Assembly (NCBI GenBank): GCA_002435865.1
Contig: DIWV01000003.1
Coordinates: 42,168-106,167 of the forward strand
Source: Cloacimonetes bacterium UBA6097
GTDB taxonomy: Bacteria; Cloacimonadota; Cloacimonadia; Cloacimonadales; Cloacimonadaceae
Direction: 5' to 3'
Length of the DNA: 64,000 nucleotides
Part shown: one piece after another, positions 61,996-64,000 of the stretch
Numbering within the stretch: the first letter of the stretch is position 1
Layout of the letters: the number at the start of each line of letters is the position of its first letter
Notes under the pieces: model-generated
What the model was told of the DNA's origin: nothing
Database searches by the model: none
The model's input: only the letters and a program-made list of their open reading frames with translations
Translations under genes and position numbers: made by a program

Positions 61996-63174
61996 ATGAC
62001 CAGTGGTAAAATATATCTTGATAACTGCATGACCACAAAACCAGCGCCTGAAGTGCTGGAAGCCATGCAACCCTATTTAACGGAGAAATTTTGGTATCCC
62101 GGCACTTTTGTCAGCACCGGGGAAACTATAAACGATGCCGTCAATGAATTCAAGAACATTGTTGCCAACAGTCTTAAAGCCCAGTCCAAAGAAATCCATT
62201 TTACCATGGGCGGAACGATGGCAAACAACATTGCCATCAAAGGTTTGGTCACTGCCAATGCAGACAAAGGCACGCATATAATCTGCTCGAGTGTGGACTA
62301 TCCCGATCTTTTAACCAACGCTGCTTTTTTCGAAGCGAACGGTTTTGAAGTTACGTATCTGACGCCTGATGCTGAAGGATTTGTTTCTGCAGAAGCATTA
62401 AAACAAGCCATCAAGCCGGAGACAATCCTGTTTATGACCACTATCGTCAATCATGTAATCGGTACAATCCAGCCCATGGATGCATACAAAAAAGTCCTCT
62501 CAGAAGCCGATCACAAGATTTACTTCCACGCGGACGCAGGACAGGCTTACGGCAAGATGCCCTTGGATGTGAGCGAACTGGGTGTGGACTCTTTATCAGT
62601 TTCTGCACACAAAATCCATGGTCCTCAGGGTGCCGGAGCGTTATTTGTAAAGAACGGAACCAAGCTCGGACAGTTGATTCACGGCGTTTCCAGGGTGGAT
62701 AATCTGCAGACAGGCGGTGTCAATATTGCTCTGCTGGCAGGTTTTGCCAAAGCTGTGGAGCTTACTTTTACCGATTTGCAGATACAGATAGACAGACTTT
62801 ATGAATTATCCGAATATCTTTTGACCTCAATTGAAAAGACGATTCCGCATGTGGAACTGAATGGTCCGCGTGGACGCAAACGGGCAGCGCACAATATCAA
62901 CGTAACCATCGATTACATAGAAGGTGAAGCGCTTATGATGATGCTGGACATGAACGGCATAACAGTGGCGACGGGTTCGGCTTGTGCCTCGCAGGGTCTT
63001 TCCGCCAATTACGTAATGATGGCGATTGGCAAAAATCATATGCAATCACACGGTTCATTAAAATTCACCGTTTCACGCTATACAAACAAAGAAGACATAG
63101 ATTATACTGTTGAAAAACTGGCGGAAATAGCAATTGAACTACGCAAGCGCAGCCCACTTTATAAGGAAGGATAA
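61996..63174 (+). CDS. Cysteine desulfurase (IscS/NifS type)
   Basis: The 392-residue PLP enzyme has IYLDNCMTTKPAPEVLEAM (family YLDNxATT), HADAGQAYGKMPLD, the PLP Lys in SVSAHKIHGPQGAGAL and the sulfur-carrying Cys in TGSACASQGLSAN. It supplies sulfur for Fe-S clusters to the IscU-like protein downstream. The opening DNCMTTKPA is a slight variation of DNAATTK. It lies 12 nt after the regulator gene. Confidence 0.94.
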   Translation: MTSGKIYLDNCMTTKPAPEVLEAMQPYLTEKFWYPGTFVSTGETINDAVNEFKNIVANSLKAQSKEIHFTMGGTMANNIAIKGLVTANADKGTHIICSSVDYPDLLTNAAFFEANGFEVTYLTPDAEGFVSAEALKQAIKPETILFMTTIVNHVIGTIQPMDAYKKVLSEADHKIYFHADAGQAYGKMPLDVSELGVDSLSVSAHKIHGPQGAGALFVKNGTKLGQLIHGVSRVDNLQTGGVNIALLAGFAKAVELTFTDLQIQIDRLYELSEYLLTSIEKTIPHVELNGPRGRKRAAHNINVTIDYIEGEALMMMLDMNGITVATGSACASQGLSANYVMMAIGKNHMQSHGSLKFTVSRYTNKEDIDYTVEKLAEIAIELRKRSPLYKEG

Positions 63175-63190
63175 CATGTTGTCTTACACC

Positions 63191-63281
63191 GTCATCCCTG
63201 CGCAGGCAGGGATCCAGATTGTTTTGATTAAAAGGAATCTAATCCCACCCTCCACCCTTATTGTGAAGGGCTGCGCCCTTC
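63191..63281. repeat. REP-like half unit plus a second hairpin
   Basis: GTCATCCCTGC (63191-63201) forms a hairpin ATCCCTGC/GCAGGGAT (63194-63213), matching one half of the 38396 repeat. A second hairpin GAAGGGC/GCCCTTC (63265-63271 with 63275-63281) follows. Both lie in the 153-bp gap between cysteine desulfurase and the IscU-like gene. Confidence 0.7.
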
Positions 63282-63327
63282 GACCCCATTTTAAATAAAA
63301 TGTAGAATAATATATCAGGAGTAATAA

Positions 63328-63951
63328 ATGCAATACTCACAGAAAGTTTTAGACCATTTTATGCATCCGCACAACGTCGGAAAAATGGAAAATCCCGATG
63401 CCACAGCCACAGAAGGAAGTCCTGCCTGCGGAGACCAGGTTACTGTTTACCTCAAAGTTGATGAAAAGAGCAAAGTTATTGAAGATGTAAGCTTCCTATC
63501 CTACGGCTGCGCTTCCAATATTGCCACAGCTTCCATTATTACGGATTTGGCAAAAGGCAAGACTCTGGACGAAGCCAAGAAAATCACCTGGAAAGATGCC
63601 ATGGAAGCTTTGGACGGGCTTCCTCCCGTAAAAGTGCATTGCTCCGTTCTGGCTGCCGATACTTTACTGACTGCTATATCCAATTATGAAATTGCCAAAG
63701 GGCTGAAAGAAGTGCCGGATTTCACCAAAGACACCATCCTGGACGAGCTTAAGAAAATCATCTATCCGCAAGTGGGAGAAGACATTGTCTCTCTCAAAAT
63801 GGTCAAGTATGTGGGCTTTACAGATGGTGAAGTTATCATAGATTTGAACATTCCCGCCTTCGATACCTGGCGTGAAAATGTGGTGGAAGAAATCAAGGAA
63901 CACCTGGAGAAATACCCTGACATTAAAGATATCAAGATAAACTTGCCGTAA
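63328..63951 (+). CDS. IscU-like Fe-S scaffold fused to a MIP18-like domain
   Basis: The 207-residue protein has an IscU/NifU-N domain (about 1-125): SQKVLDHFMHPHNVGKMENPD, Cys in ACGDQ, GCAS and KVHCS, the three cluster-binding positions. From about 130 a second domain follows with ILDELKKIIYPQVGEDIVSL, VKYVGFTDGEVIIDLNIPAF and KDIKINL, the pattern of MIP18/DUF59 proteins, but the usual Cys after the third strand is missing (IPAFDTW). MIP18 proteins help deliver Fe-S clusters. The gene is third in the operon. Confidence 0.85.
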   Translation: MQYSQKVLDHFMHPHNVGKMENPDATATEGSPACGDQVTVYLKVDEKSKVIEDVSFLSYGCASNIATASIITDLAKGKTLDEAKKITWKDAMEALDGLPPVKVHCSVLAADTLLTAISNYEIAKGLKEVPDFTKDTILDELKKIIYPQVGEDIVSLKMVKYVGFTDGEVIIDLNIPAFDTWRENVVEEIKEHLEKYPDIKDIKINLP

Positions 63952-64000
63952 ATATAAACTCATTCTTATCAGCATCTTTGTCTAGTCCTAATATAGTTGA

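Overview
The window looks like a chromosomal segment of an uncultured, anaerobic, Gram-negative diderm. The best fit is the Cloacimonadota (Candidatus Cloacimonas relatives) or a neighbour in the FCB group; this is inference from gene content, not a database match. The signs are a Bacteroidota-style Bat (aerotolerance) cluster, three exported proteins ending in a type IX secretion (T9SS) type-A sorting domain, a membrane pyrophosphatase, a MutL/GlmL-type protein linked to B12-dependent aminomutases, an electron-transfer flavoprotein subunit, a TonB-dependent receptor, and moderately AT-rich DNA. Candidate promoters are TTGACA/TATAAT-like rather than Bacteroidota-like. I saw no rRNA, tRNA, CRISPR array, transposase or prophage.

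Layout. 1-257: 5' part of a HisRS/HisZ-like gene. 0.6-14.4 kb, minus strand: a Bat cluster split in two, with Na/Pi symporter, MoxR and DUF58 on one side and a DUF4381-like protein, BatA, a BatB-BatC fusion, BatD and BatE on the other. About 4 kb of exported-protein genes (RCC1-repeat T9SS cargo, a lipoprotein, an anchored protein) lies between. 14.4-27.2 kb, minus: membrane pyrophosphatase, transglutaminase-like protein, then TPR lipoprotein-DUF4837-pgsA-ftsX-like-methyltransferase-nadA-dut-ispA-xseB. 27.7-36.3 kb, plus: mazG, a histidine kinase, NAD(P)HX repair, a molybdopterin-fold lipoprotein, mtnA, mtaD, smpB. 36.3-49.5 kb, minus: PSD-like protein, two DUF2147 proteins, purB, a LolA-like protein, lgt, etfB, a surface-sugar trio (aminotransferase, SLBB export protein, epimerase), a lipoprotein, and TonB receptor plus ABC ATPase. 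49.9-64 kb: a large T9SS protein, the MutL-like protein, a U32 peptidase-family protein, another T9SS protein, two small membrane proteins, and an Fe-S operon of Rrf2 regulator, cysteine desulfurase and an IscU fused to a MIP18-like domain.

The most unusual signal is non-coding. Eight intergenic elements (centres near 460, 7542, 10561, 19723, 27412, 37196, 49592 and 58203) share one architecture. Each is a roughly 80-130 bp palindrome, and each arm is a short array of 11-bp units (one helical turn) that are alike within an element but differ between elements. Most are bounded by an inverted TCCTTT-like/AAAGGA-like pair. Two of them (near 460 and 10561) align without gaps; their 24-bp inner arms differ at six positions, and every difference is mirrored in the other arm, so both stay perfect palindromes. 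Seven of the eight lie within about 75-200 bp upstream of a gene start. I know of no named repeat family with this design. A second, REP-like family (38396-38448 and 63191-63215) is more conventional.
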